Below are positions 8,752-18,800 of a stretch of DNA of 64,000 nucleotides, piece by piece. Below the pieces are notes generated by a model, which saw nothing but the letters and a program-made list of their open reading frames with translations, had not been told where the DNA came from and ran no database searches. Source of the DNA: Bacteroides propionicigenes (GTDB lineage Bacteria > Bacteroidota > Bacteroidia > Bacteroidales > Bacteroidaceae); NCBI RefSeq assembly GCF_018390535.1, contig NZ_JAHBBW010000017.1, positions 1 to 64,000 on the forward strand, read 5' to 3'. Position 1 is the first letter of the stretch, and every line of letters starts with the position of its first letter. The translations under genes were made by a program, and so were the position numbers.

Positions 8752-8830
8752 GAATGAAAAATGAAGAATGAAGAATTATGGCTGCGCAATGATACCGCAA
8801 GGCAAATTCTTCATTCTTCATTTTTCATTC
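8752..8830. repeat. 26-bp perfect inverted repeat of the GAATGAA type
   Basis: Positions 8752-8777 and 8805-8830 are perfect inverse complements, built of repeated GAATGAAGAATGAAG units, with a 27-base loop. The element lies just past the stop of the minus-strand gene ending at 8846. A sibling occurs at 36447-36511. Such elements can act as transcript ends but may also be dispersed non-coding repeats. The gene-free stretch 8524-8845 holds nothing else that I can name. Confidence 0.8.
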
Positions 8831-8845
8831 TTCATTCTTCATTTA

Positions 8846-10180
8846 TTAGTAATTCAGGTAGTCAATATCCATATGATAACTCCACTGTGGAAAATACAAG
8901 TTTCCACCCTCCCACTCTACTTCACCACGCTGAAAGTCCACGGTTTCACTACGCGGATATTTCTTTTCGGGCACCAACGGCATACCGTAATCATTATTCA
9001 CAATCATACGCCAAGAGTCAATGCCTCCAAAAAAGAAATACTCTTCATCGGCATTACGGGCAAAAGTCGGTATTCCAAATGACTGGTCAACCGGTATCCA
9101 CCCCACACCCTCAAAGTATATTTCCGCCCAATCGTGCAGATTCCAGGCATACGGATGCATCATAAATCCACTTTGAAAATGCGCAGGAATACCGCTGATA
9201 CGACATAATGTAATAAATAAAAGGCTGACTTGGCCACAATCACCGTGATGATTATCCAATACATATTCCGGAATATTTTCAATCGTGGAATACTCACGTG
9301 CAGATGCCCAAGGGAAATTATCGTTAATCCAGCGGAAGATACGTTTTGCCTTTAAATAAGGATTCGTTTCGCCTGCTGTCAATTTGGCAGCCAACGCTCG
9401 CAAACGTGGAGAGAAGACAATGTGTTTCTCTCGTTCGGAAGTATATTCTTTATAAAAGGTAGTAGTAGTATCATAAGGCAAAACATCTTCAGCCTGTAAA
9501 TTGCGCCATTCTCCACAAGATGTATATTCAAATGTTTCAGAGAATACGGTAGGCTCACCTTTCACTGCACGTTTTTCCATATAGAGCGTGCTATGCCGAC
9601 ACTCCTGAGGAGAAAATACATATTCCGGTTCACTGGCAGAAACAAACTTCACATCCAGTTGACGAGCCTGATCTTTACGAGGATAGGGCAACCAACAACG
9701 AATTAGTTTTCCGGCAGGCACTGCATTGGTATCTACAGTCAATGTGTAAGTAACACGCATACGCTTAGGAGCGACAATAGTCTTGCCATCCTTCTTTACA
9801 GCGGCAATGATTTCGGGCAAGTTTTCTTTATTCACTTTCTCACTCCCACTCAATGCTGTGCCCTCTTTGGCTATTTTTATATTATAACAAGCTGAGTCTA
9901 CACGGAACAAATTAGGACCGGCATTACGGAAATAGCGTTTTTCACCATCCAAAATCATACACTCCAAAGCATCAGATGCTTCCCATTGCCGCATTTGCTC
10001 ATCCGTTACATCAGGAATATATTTTCTGATATAATCTCTAACCTGAGATTCAGTCAGACAAAAATCCGTAAGCAGCCGTTGGTGCAAGTCATCTTCCCAA
10101 TTATAGGAAGTATTTTCCTGCTTTGTACTACAGGCAGAAGCAATGACAAACAAAAATACGATATATAACAGCTTCTTCAT
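8846..10180 (-). CDS. Transglutaminase-like (papain-fold) lipoprotein
   Basis: A 444-aa lipoprotein (signal ending FLFVIASAC, lipid Cys17). The middle and C-terminal part is a transglutaminase core: Cys in HGDCGQVSLLFITLCRISG, His in AWNLHDWAEIYFEGVGW and Asp in IPVDQSFG form the expected triad. The N-terminal half (VTYTLTVDTNAVPAGKLIRC) looks like a beta domain seen before such cores. In bacteria the fold is commonly a peptidase or amidase rather than a cross-linker. The start at 10180 gives the lipoprotein signal. It follows the epimerase gene by 27 bases and the NlpC/P60 gene further upstream, which favours a cell-wall peptide substrate. The substrate is inference. Confidence 0.85.
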   Translation of the reverse strand: MKKLLYIVFLFVIASACSTKQENTSYNWEDDLHQRLLTDFCLTESQVRDYIRKYIPDVTDEQMRQWEASDALECMILDGEKRYFRNAGPNLFRVDSACYNIKIAKEGTALSGSEKVNKENLPEIIAAVKKDGKTIVAPKRMRVTYTLTVDTNAVPAGKLIRCWLPYPRKDQARQLDVKFVSASEPEYVFSPQECRHSTLYMEKRAVKGEPTVFSETFEYTSCGEWRNLQAEDVLPYDTTTTFYKEYTSEREKHIVFSPRLRALAAKLTAGETNPYLKAKRIFRWINDNFPWASAREYSTIENIPEYVLDNHHGDCGQVSLLFITLCRISGIPAHFQSGFMMHPYAWNLHDWAEIYFEGVGWIPVDQSFGIPTFARNADEEYFFFGGIDSWRMIVNNDYGMPLVPEKKYPRSETVDFQRGEVEWEGGNLYFPQWSYHMDIDYLNY

Positions 10181-10207
10181 GATGAAAATCAATCGTTGAT
10201 AATTCAT

Positions 10208-11374
10208 TTAAATTCTTACAACTCCGATGCCCGGTAAATCCGGTAATGTAACCTTCCCCTTTACAACTTCCATACCTTTGAAACGGTCATTGGCAATTAG
10301 CAAACTACCATCCAAATCGGCAAAGTCCACCGCAGGAGAAAATTGCGAGGCTGCAGAAATAGCACATGAAGTCTCAGTCATACACCCCACCATCACCTTC
10401 ATACCCAAAGCTCGTGCCAACGTCACCATTTTCCATGCTTCACGCATACCGGTACATTTCATCAGTTTGATATTGATACCGCTAAAAGCATCTTTCAACC
10501 CTACTATATCTTTTAAACGCTGGATGGACTCGTCCGCGAATATCGGCAACGGGCTTTGTCCGGTTACCCAAGCAATATCATCCAGCTGTTCTTTGGGCAT
10601 GGGTTGTTCTATCATAACAATTCCTTTCTCCTTTAACCAATGAATCATATCAAGTGCATGGTACTTGTCTTTCCAACCCTGATTGGCATCGACAGCAATG
10701 GGAAGATCCGTCACAGAGCGAATGGTTTCAATCATTTCCTTATCATTATCACGCCCCAATTTCACTTTCAGTATGTTAAACTGTTCGGCACACTCCTTGG
10801 TCTTTTCACGTACCACATCAGCAGTATCAATACCGATGGTAAAGGTGGTAGATGGTGTCTTTTCTTTATCTAACCCCCATATTCTATACCATGGAGCCTG
10901 CAACATTTTACCCACCAAATCGTGTAAAGCAATATCCACAGCCGTCTTTGCAGCTGCGTCTCCTGCAGAAAGACTATCTATATAGCCAAGAATATCTTCC
11001 AACCGGAAAGGATCGGAAAACTGTCCGATAACATCCTGCACCTTCTTCAGGAAAGCCATCACACTATCCATCGTACCCAATTCATGTTGCAAATAAGGAG
11101 GCATGGAAGCTTCGCCGTAGCCGATGATACCGTCATACTCCAATTCAACCTGTACATCAGGAGTAGTGGTACGCGAATAAGTAGCTACCGTAAACACATG
11201 GCGCAACTTCAATTCATACGGAAAGAAACGCAGTTTCATTTTAGGAGTAGCACCGCTTTTATTGATATTGAACACAGGCATCGCGCCTTCACCGGCCAAT
11301 ACACGATTAATAGCCATACCCGAACCCAAAGCGGCAAAGGCGGCAGTCTTTAAAAAATCCCTTCTGTTCTGCAT
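10208..11374 (-). CDS. L-Ala-D/L-Glu epimerase (enolase superfamily) with Tat-type signal
   Basis: A 388-aa enolase-superfamily enzyme expected to interconvert L-Ala-D-Glu and L-Ala-L-Glu from murein peptides. The N-terminus NRRDFLKTAAFAALGSGMAI is a twin-arginine export signal, so the enzyme should act outside the cytoplasm, unlike Escherichia coli YcjG. The capping domain is followed by the barrel with Lys in ILKVKLGR, metal ligands in VDANQGW, IEQPMP and FADESI, and the second catalytic Lys in NIKLMKCTG. It lies between the NlpC/P60 peptidase (18 bases upstream) and the transglutaminase-like gene (27 bases downstream), one operon by spacing. The peptide specificity is inferred from family and neighbours. 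Confidence 0.88.
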   Translation of the reverse strand: MQNRRDFLKTAAFAALGSGMAINRVLAGEGAMPVFNINKSGATPKMKLRFFPYELKLRHVFTVATYSRTTTPDVQVELEYDGIIGYGEASMPPYLQHELGTMDSVMAFLKKVQDVIGQFSDPFRLEDILGYIDSLSAGDAAAKTAVDIALHDLVGKMLQAPWYRIWGLDKEKTPSTTFTIGIDTADVVREKTKECAEQFNILKVKLGRDNDKEMIETIRSVTDLPIAVDANQGWKDKYHALDMIHWLKEKGIVMIEQPMPKEQLDDIAWVTGQSPLPIFADESIQRLKDIVGLKDAFSGINIKLMKCTGMREAWKMVTLARALGMKVMVGCMTETSCAISAASQFSPAVDFADLDGSLLIANDRFKGMEVVKGKVTLPDLPGIGVVRI

Positions 11375-11392
11375 ATTATTAGGGTTTACACA

Positions 11393-12595
11393 TCATTTAT
11401 AATATTCATTCACTTCTGTTGTATTCAATCCCTCCTCCTTATTTATATAGGGTAACACGCGCGTAGCAAACAACAACCGCCCGAGGTTGTATTCATCAAA
11501 CAATTCATCGGCCGGATTGAAACTACTGATATGTACATCTCCCTGAGAATGGATAAAGCGCTTGTCACCGATGTACATTCCTACATGTACAACACGTTCT
11601 TTGCGCTCCGAAGTTGCTTTGCGACCAAAGAATATCAAATCACCCGGTTGCAGGTTAGAGAAATCAGGCGCAATATCGATATGCTTACCTACGTAAGCCT
11701 GCTGGGAAGCATCACGCGGAATGATAATATCATGCATAAAAAGTATAGTACGCATAAATCCGCTACAATCCACGCCCTTTGATGAAGTACCCGCCCAAAG
11801 ATAAGGTATTCCCATCATTGTATACGCAGTACGGATAATGCTGGCTGCATCCTGCTTTAAACCGGACCGCCATTTCTTTTCAGGCATTGCTATGGATTTG
11901 GAGATATATCCCTCACGACCGTCAGGATAAACCACTTTATAAAAAGCTCCTTTAGTTCCATCCCATTTCAAGCGATTACCCGCTACAACGTCCGAAATCG
12001 TCTGTGAATTTTGACTCGGTTCGGAATAAACAAAACCGTAATGAGCAGTTACCACAATCTTTTCCGCATCATTCCATGCGGTCATTTCCTCTTTAGTGAC
12101 AGGATATACACCTACACGATGTACCCATGCAATATAATCATCGGGGGTCTGAATACGTACCCAGCCATCACGCTGCAACACACGCACAGGCATCCCCATT
12201 AACCCTTGCGTCATCATCTCCGACGAAAAATCGGGAGCTACACGCAAGTTCGCCACAGATACGTTAATAATACCATATGTCTTACCTTCCATCCCCCCTT
12301 CGTCAGGAAGCACTTGAAGGCAGTCCATCACGATATATCCTTTCCTCGCCAGTTCCTTCAATAAAACCACTTTTGCTTTTGTCGAAGTAGTAACTCCACG
12401 CAACATTACGTTTTTACCCGCAAAAGAATAATCAACATCCAGCAAAGCCACACGTTTATCCGGTGCGAATTGTTGTTTCAGGCTGTCAGTGAGTTGAGCT
12501 ATTTCTACCGGTATACTGCGGTCTCCAACTTCTGAAGCGACAGTAGGAAGAATGATTGAAAGAAATAAAATAAAGAGCAAGGCTAACTTTTTCAT
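11393..12595 (-). CDS. SH3-domain NlpC/P60 cysteine peptidase (dipeptidyl-peptidase VI / YkfC-like)
   Basis: A 400-aa exported peptidase that should release L-Ala-gamma-D-Glu from free murein peptides. A signal peptide (ALLFILFLSIILPTVAS) is followed by two bacterial SH3-type domains (near INVSVANLRVAP and VTAHYGFVYSEPSQ) and a C-terminal NlpC/P60 domain. The catalytic Cys is in GVDCSGFMRTIL, His in VVHVGMYIGDKR, with a third polar residue in FIHSQGDVH. YkfC-like enzymes need a free N-terminal alanine, gated by the SH3 domains. It is first in a three-gene operon with the epimerase, whose substrate is its product. Confidence 0.92.
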   Translation of the reverse strand: MKKLALLFILFLSIILPTVASEVGDRSIPVEIAQLTDSLKQQFAPDKRVALLDVDYSFAGKNVMLRGVTTSTKAKVVLLKELARKGYIVMDCLQVLPDEGGMEGKTYGIINVSVANLRVAPDFSSEMMTQGLMGMPVRVLQRDGWVRIQTPDDYIAWVHRVGVYPVTKEEMTAWNDAEKIVVTAHYGFVYSEPSQNSQTISDVVAGNRLKWDGTKGAFYKVVYPDGREGYISKSIAMPEKKWRSGLKQDAASIIRTAYTMMGIPYLWAGTSSKGVDCSGFMRTILFMHDIIIPRDASQQAYVGKHIDIAPDFSNLQPGDLIFFGRKATSERKERVVHVGMYIGDKRFIHSQGDVHISSFNPADELFDEYNLGRLLFATRVLPYINKEEGLNTTEVNEYYK

Positions 12596-12750
12596 GGACT
12601 ATATAAATTGGGGAATTATTAATGTTAGCAAAGTTAATAATTTATTCTAAAAGAGATACATTTTTTCAGTGTTTTTAAGAAACTGCACAAATAAGCTGCT
12701 GAAAACAAACAAATCACCGATAACCAACCATCAATCACCAAAAAAATTCC

Positions 12751-12758
12751 TATCTTTG
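12751..12758 (+). promoter_or_regulatory. -7 box of the rnpB promoter
   Basis: TATCTTTG lies 7 bases before the first base of the RNase P P1 helix, the right distance for a start at about 12765. No TTTG -33 element is evident. Confidence 0.65.
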
Positions 12759-12764
12759 CAGCAT

Positions 12765-13152
12765 AAAGCAGTTGGTCGGTTTGTCGCTTGCGCCTCGCGC
12801 GTATGAGGAAAGTCCGGGCAACACAGAGCATCCTACTTCCTAACAGAAAGCTGTCCGTGAGGGTAGAGTAATGTAGAAGAAAATAACCGCCATATTCTTT
12901 GGATTATGGTAAGGGTGAGAAGGTAGGGTAAGAGCCTACCAGTCTTGTGGCGACACAAGAGCTGTACGTCTTAGGAGTTGTAAGGTCATGTAAACCGACG
13001 TTATGAGAGTTGCTCGCTCCATGTCGGAGGGTAGACCGCTAAAGCTCGTATGGTAACATACGGCTCAGATAAATGACAGACACCTTGATTTAATTTTTAT
13101 ATTATGAATTCAATCGAGGAACAGAACCCGGCTTACAGACTGACTGTTTTTT
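12765..13152 (+). ncRNA. rnpB: RNase P RNA, bacterial class A
   Basis: The catalytic RNA that removes 5' leaders from tRNA precursors. Hallmarks are the P4/CR-I segment GAGGAAAGTCCGGGC near 12804 and the CR-V partner ACAGAACCCGGCTTACA near 13121-13137. The 5' end CAGTTGGTC (12769-12777) pairs with GACTGACTG (13138-13146), closing P1 with two G-U pairs, and a T-run follows, giving an intrinsic terminator at the 3' end. Length about 388 nt, normal for Bacteroides. The ends are estimated to a few bases. Confidence 0.93.
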
Positions 13153-13167
13153 TATTTTAAATTAAAA

Positions 13168-13223
13168 GTTGAGAATTGAGAAATAATGCTCTTTCGGCAT
13201 ACTGTCATTTTTCAATTCTCAAC
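13168..13223. repeat. Inverted repeat between rnpB and the BrkB-like gene
   Basis: GTTGAGAATTGA (13168-13179) is matched by TCAATTCTCAAC (13212-13223), with further A/T pairing inside. It resembles, but is not the same as, the GAATGAA elements at 8752 and 36447. It sits just 5' of the gene starting at 13243, so it would form a hairpin near its ribosome-binding region if transcribed from upstream. Confidence 0.65.
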
Positions 13224-13242
13224 TCTCATTTTTCAATTTATC

Positions 13243-14562
13243 ATGAACAAGCGTATCGCCACCCTTTGGAAATTCCTGACATACGACATTTGGCGTATAA
13301 CGGAAGATGAAGTCACCAAAACGACTTTCTCTTTATACAATATCATTAAGACCATTTATCTTTGCATCAACCGCTTTACCAAAGACAGACTTGTAAATAA
13401 AGCATCCGCTTTGACGTATAGTACATTACTGGCCATTGTACCCATTCTGGCCATTGTATTTGCCATTGCACGCGGATTCGGTTTCGATAATTTAATGGAG
13501 AGCCAAATAGTCAACGGATTCGGCGGACCGTCGGAAACCACGGAAGTTATCTTCCAGTTTGTCAATTCCTATTTGTCGCAAACCAAAAGCGGCATATTCA
13601 TCGGAGTGGGCTTAATCATGTTGTTGTGGACAGTACTCAATCTTATCAATAATATGGAAATCACGTTCAACCGCATTTGGCAGGTTAAGAAAGCAAGGAG
13701 TATGTACCGCAAAATCACAGACTATTTTTCCATGCTTTTGCTGATTCCTATTCTATTGGTAGTATCAGGCGGTCTTTCCATCTTCATGAGCACCATGCTG
13801 AAGAATGTAGCCGACTTCACCTTACTCGCCCCTATCGGCAAATTCCTAATCCGCCTTATACCGTTTGTATTGACGTGGTTCATGTTTACAGCGTTGTATG
13901 CCTTTATGCCCAATACGAAAGTAAAACTCAAACATGCGTTGATTTCGGGGATTCTGGCCGGTACGGCACATCAGGCTTTTCAGTTCCTCTACATCAGCAG
14001 CCAGTTGTGGGTATCCCGCTATAATGCCATTTATGGCAGTTTCGCAGCACTCCCCATGTTCCTGTTATGGTTGCAAATATCATGGACCATCTGCCTATTC
14101 GGGGCAGAATTGACTTATGCCGGACAAAACATACGGAATTTCAGCTTTGACAAGGATGCGCGCAATATCAGCCGCCGTTACCGTGACTTCATTTCTATTC
14201 TCATCATGTCCCTTGTAGCCAAGCGTTTTGAGAAGAATGAGCCACCCTACACAGCGGAAGATATATCCGAAGAGTGCCAAATCCCTATACGTCTGACTAA
14301 TCAAACCCTTTATGAATTGCAGGAAATTAATCTTCTGCACGAAGTAGTGACCGATACCAAGAGTCAGGACATTGCCTACCAACCCTCCATGGACATCAAC
14401 AAACTAAACGTTGCCCTTCTGTTGGACAAATTGGATACTCACGGTTCCGAAGACTTCAAGATAGATAAGGACAAAGAATTCCACGGACAATGGGAAACGC
14501 TGATGAAAGCACGGGAAGAATACTACAAGAGCGCAAGTGAAGTACTTCTGAAAGACTTATAA
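13243..14562 (+). CDS. YihY/BrkB-family inner-membrane protein
   Basis: A 439-aa integral membrane protein. Residues about 45-300 carry the YihY/BrkB domain with roughly six membrane segments, starting at the conserved KASALTYSTLLAIVPILAIV. A cytoplasmic C-terminal tail of about 140 residues (from RRYRDFISILIMSLVAKRFE) contains a winged-helix-like stretch, YTAEDISEECQIPIRLTNQT, a common extension in Bacteroidetes members. The old label ribonuclease BN is wrong for this family; the true function is unknown. The start at 13243 is chosen over 13186 because upstream codons come from the hairpin repeat. It converges with the nitroreductase gene with 12 bases between. Confidence 0.85.
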   Translation: MNKRIATLWKFLTYDIWRITEDEVTKTTFSLYNIIKTIYLCINRFTKDRLVNKASALTYSTLLAIVPILAIVFAIARGFGFDNLMESQIVNGFGGPSETTEVIFQFVNSYLSQTKSGIFIGVGLIMLLWTVLNLINNMEITFNRIWQVKKARSMYRKITDYFSMLLLIPILLVVSGGLSIFMSTMLKNVADFTLLAPIGKFLIRLIPFVLTWFMFTALYAFMPNTKVKLKHALISGILAGTAHQAFQFLYISSQLWVSRYNAIYGSFAALPMFLLWLQISWTICLFGAELTYAGQNIRNFSFDKDARNISRRYRDFISILIMSLVAKRFEKNEPPYTAEDISEECQIPIRLTNQTLYELQEINLLHEVVTDTKSQDIAYQPSMDINKLNVALLLDKLDTHGSEDFKIDKDKEFHGQWETLMKAREEYYKSASEVLLKDL

Positions 14563-14574
14563 TGCTTCTTTCTA

Positions 14575-15117
14575 TTAATAATGGTTGTATGAAACAACCT
14601 TATCTTTAGACTTCCTCGATTTCTTCCGCTTATCTTTCGCCGGATAACCTATCGTTATATCAAGCAACAGACGCTTATTGGCAGGAATACCGGTAAGTTG
14701 CTTAATTTCCTTTTCATCAAACCAGCCCAAGATACACGAACCCAGTCCTTCGCTTTCTGCAGCCAGTGTGATATGTGCAGTAGCAATGCCAATATCTATC
14801 AATGGGAAATATTTATCCTTTATCTTGGCTCCTAAAAAGGAAGTGATATTCATTGATTCTTCCACTACCAGAATATGCACCGGAGCATCTTTGGCAAACT
14901 TATTCATCCCCAAACCGGCAGTAGCTTTACCTACTTTTACAGAAAGCTCCGGGTCAGTGACTACCACAAAACGCCACGGCTGGGCATTGCAAGCCGAAGG
15001 CGACAATCTGGCCGCTTCCAAAATACGTTCCAACTTCTCCGGCTCTACCGCACGGGACATATCATAAGCCCGGTCACTTTGACGCGAAGCAACCAATTGC
15101 AAAAAATCATTCATCAT
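14575..15117 (-). CDS. Nitroreductase-family FMN oxidoreductase
   Basis: A 180-aa cytoplasmic flavoprotein of the NfsB/FRase fold: SRQSDRAYDM near the N-terminus is the usual phosphate-binding RxSxR-type start, followed by LSPSACNAQPWRFVVV and, near the C-terminus, LGSCILGWFDEKEIKQLTGI. Short members of this clan reduce nitro compounds, quinones or flavins with NAD(P)H. The basic tail KDKRKKSRKSKDK is unusual. Two adjacent ATGs (15117, 15114) are possible starts. It follows ribE by 7 bases, so it is probably made with the enzyme that supplies its flavin precursor. Confidence 0.88.
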   Translation of the reverse strand: MMNDFLQLVASRQSDRAYDMSRAVEPEKLERILEAARLSPSACNAQPWRFVVVTDPELSVKVGKATAGLGMNKFAKDAPVHILVVEESMNITSFLGAKIKDKYFPLIDIGIATAHITLAAESEGLGSCILGWFDEKEIKQLTGIPANKRLLLDITIGYPAKDKRKKSRKSKDKVVSYNHY

Positions 15118-15124
15118 CTTTCAT

Positions 15125-15727
15125 TCACTTATACTGTATCATTCTACTAATATACTTACCGATAATATCAAACTCAAGATTCACCACACTGCCTACCTTG
15201 AAAGCATGAAAATTAGTATGCTCAAAAGTATAAGGAATAATGGCTACCTGAAAAGTATCATCAGTAGGATTGCACACCGTCAGACTGACACCGTTAACTG
15301 TTACGGAGCCTTTATCTACTGTAATATAACCGCGCTTCGCCATTTCCTTATCGAACTCATACTGAAACGTAAAGTAATAGCTGCCTTCGGCATCCTTTAT
15401 ATCAATGCAAGTTGCGGTCTGGTCTACATGACCCTGTACAATGTGTCCGTCCAAACGGCCGTTCATCATCATGCTGCGCTCTACATTCACTTCATCACCC
15501 ACACCTAATAAGCCGAGATTGGAACGGTCTAAAGTCTCCTTCATTGCCGTCACCGTATAGGTATCATCCGTCATACTGACTACCGTAAGACATACACCGT
15601 TATGAGATACACTTTGGTCTATCTTTAACTCATTCACGAATGAACACTTAAAAGTAAAGTGCACATTTTCTTGGTCTTTGACCATAGCCACCAATGTGGC
15701 ACATTCTTCTACTATTCCGGAAAACAT
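15125..15727 (-). CDS. ribE: Riboflavin synthase, alpha subunit
   Basis: Catalyses dismutation of two 6,7-dimethyl-8-ribityllumazines to riboflavin and a pyrimidinedione, the last step of riboflavin synthesis. At 200 aa it has the normal two tandem lumazine-binding barrels: the first from MFSGIVEE (usually MFTGIVEE) with SVSHNGVCLTVV, the second with DGHIVQGHVDQTATC and GSVTVNGVSLTVCNP. The partner nitroreductase lies 7 bases downstream. A -7 box at 15775-15782 fits this start. No FMN riboswitch is apparent in the 110-base leader region. Confidence 0.95.
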   Translation of the reverse strand: MFSGIVEECATLVAMVKDQENVHFTFKCSFVNELKIDQSVSHNGVCLTVVSMTDDTYTVTAMKETLDRSNLGLLGVGDEVNVERSMMMNGRLDGHIVQGHVDQTATCIDIKDAEGSYYFTFQYEFDKEMAKRGYITVDKGSVTVNGVSLTVCNPTDDTFQVAIIPYTFEHTNFHAFKVGSVVNLEFDIIGKYISRMIQYK

Positions 15728-15774
15728 ATCAGTACTTACTATTTTACGTTTTACTATTTACAAATTCTTCATCG

Positions 15775-15782
15775 CAAAGATA
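15775..15782 (-). promoter_or_regulatory. -7 box of the ribE promoter
   Basis: TATCTTTG on the minus strand, 47 bases before the ribE start codon. No TTTG at the expected -33 distance. Confidence 0.5.
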
Positions 15783-15836
15783 GAAAAAAGGTTCTTATTA
15801 TACTATGCACTTTAAAAGAAAATGGGAAATAGTAAC

Positions 15837-18800
15837 TTATGTATTCTCCGAATTAGGATAGGTAGAAGGAGTCGTCCCGAATGTATCTACAAAGTGTTTG
15901 CGGAAAGTAGGAATATCATTATAGCCCACCATTTCGGCGACCTCTTGCACTGCATACATCTTCTGTTTCAGTAATACGGCAGCTTTGCGCATACGCACGC
16001 CGCGAATCAATTCTATAATGGTAAAGTCCGTACTTTGCTTCACCTTCCTGTAAAGGGTAGGCTGGCTCATGTTCAATTCCTGAGCCAGTTTCCTCACACT
16101 GAAATCGGCCTCACACATATTGTCCTCTATAATCTTCACTACAGAAGCTATAAACGGATCTTCTTTCTTCACTTTCTCTTCCACGTCATCCACTTCGCCG
16201 ACATTATCTCCCGGAGGCATCAGCAAATTAGTGTACATCTGTTTCAGGCTCATGCGCGCGTTTATCTGGTTGCGCACCTTTGCCTGCAAAATACCCGGTG
16301 TGAAGGGCTTCAGTATATAGTCGTCCGCTCCCAATTCCAAACCATGAATTACATCTTCATCTTCTACTTTGGCAGTCAGCATGATGAAAGGTATATTACA
16401 AGTATCCAGATTCTCTTTCACTTCGCGGCAACATTCAAAACCGTCTTTCACAGGCATCATTATATCGCACAATATCAAGTCCGGAAGTTCTTTGATTGCC
16501 ATGTCCACACCTTCCTGCCCGTTCGTAGCAATCAATAAATCATATTCTTTACCGAAAAGAATCTTCAAGTAAAGACGAATATCCTTGTGGTCTTCTATAA
16601 TAAGAAGCGTTTTCCTCTCTTTACAGACAGGGGGTGTTGCCGACAGTTCGGATACCGATGCCATTCGTCTAACCGTATCTTCCGGCACGGGCACAGGCAC
16701 TTCCTGTAATTGTTCGGGCGCTAACGAATCCTTTTCTTCTTGTACATCCTCAGCTTCCGGCTCTATAAACAGGATATTCGAATCACCCTGAAGAATTTCC
16801 TTAGTGGCAGGAAGTTCCACAACAACTTCCGTCCCTTCTCCTTCGGAGCTCTTCAAAGTAATAGCCCCATGATGAAGCTGAAGGATTTTTTCCATTACAC
16901 CGTAGCCCAACTCAACATCCGCAAGGCCGGGGCGCAATCCTTTATCCACTGTACTCACCCGGCTTTTTCCATTATCTTCAACCGTGATTATGCAGTAGCG
17001 CACGCCGTCACGTACTATCTCCTGCAACAAGAGACGTACCACTCCCGAAAAGCGTATATGATTAAAAGCATTTGTCAGCAAGTTGCGTAACACAAAATTT
17101 ATACGCTCGCGATCCACCCATACTTCCATGTCCTTTTTAATCCTCTTGTCACACTTAAAATCTATTCTGTTAATCCTCATCAACTCACTTACTGCAAATA
17201 TAGCCTTATCCACCAACCTGTCTACAGCATAGGGTGCAACTTTCAACTTATCAGACAGAGAGCCCTGAGTATAGATAGCCAGCAACTGGTCGCAAGCATC
17301 AAGCATACCTAATGAATTGCGATACGCCACATGCAATTTCGACAAAGTACCTGCGGGCAAATTCTGTTCTCTCGACATCTCCTTCAGAGGAGCCATAATC
17401 AAGGACAACGGAGTGCGTAATTCTTCCACAAACCTTCTGAGCAATTGATTTCTCATCATTTCTATTTCAGATTCTTTCTCCCGCCTTACTCGCACCAGAT
17501 TCAGTTTCTCTCTCAACGCCCGCTCACGGGCACGGTGTATATTCCGTCTCTTTCCCTTGCGTACTATATAGTTATAGATGCCGTACGACAGCAGCAATAC
17601 ACTAAGCGCACCAAACAGCTTAAGCCAGAAAGAATTCCACCAATAAGTCCTCACCGAAAAAGGGATTTCAGTTATTTCGCTTTCGCTGGCATCCGGGTAA
17701 ATCAGCTTCACCTGCAACACATAATCATCAGGAGACAGATTTTTAAAAGAAACTCCATCTTCCAAGCGTCCTATCTTCCACTCTTCATCAGACTGTAAGC
17801 GATAGGCCTGCTTGCACTGCATGATGCCGTATTTTAAGTCCGAAAAATAAAAAGTAAACCGGTTACTCCCTGCGCCCAGCACAAAATCGTTCTGCCTGTT
17901 CGGGGTCACGGACAACACTACCCGTCCGTTCACTTTCTCTCCCACAGATACAGCTTCACCGTTTATCCATACCTCCGACAATTTCAGATTGCCATTATGT
18001 CTCTCCACCTTTACTACCTGCGGATCGAAAAGGCTCAGTCCCAAAGAACTTGCCCACAACAAAAGACCGTTGTGCAACCTGCAAACATCTTTGGAATAAC
18101 CGAAAGAAGCATAGTTATAAAGTATATCCTGATCATTACGGATAGTCATCACCCCGGAGTTGCTCCCCACCCATGTATTTCCGTTGTTATCATCTACCAT
18201 GCAAAACACATGACTGCTGGATAAACCATTAAGCAAGGTAAACACCTTTTCCACCTTATTCTTCTCACGTCCGTCAATGCGGACTACCTTATCTGTATAA
18301 GAAGCCAGTATCTGATTATAGCTGTTTACATAGATAGAATAGACCGGAGAGACTTCCAAACCGGCGCTTTGTTCATAATCGCCAAATAAATAGACAGCCT
18401 TTCCCACTACCTCCATACGCTTGAGTCCGATATCCGTTCCCAGCCAGATATTGCCTTCCTTATCTTCCTCTATTGAATTCACTTTCTTAATCTTCCGCCC
18501 TTCATATTCAAGGTGTACTATCCGGCTTTCATTCTTTTTATAATCAAAAAGAAGCAAACGAGATGCCGTAACCACCCACATACGATTCCGGGAGTCCAGA
18601 CAGAAAGCATATACAGCTTCCGAAAAATCGGTTGCCTTTTGAGGGAGTAACGCAAAGACGGTCACTTCTTCCGTAAAAGGATTAATGCTTACCACACCGC
18701 CATGTGTATCACCCAACCACAAGATACCGTTCCTGTCTTTGTACATCCGATAAGTTTCATCCCGTTTCAATCCTTTAGTCCAAGGCAGAAAGGAAGTCTC

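Noticed and set aside
12634..12831. 65-aa minus-strand reading frame
   Set aside because: Overlaps the 5' part of the RNase P RNA gene and has no protein-like features.
15728..15836. FMN riboswitch ahead of ribE
   Set aside because: No conserved RFN-type segments are seen in this short stretch; only a -7 box is present.
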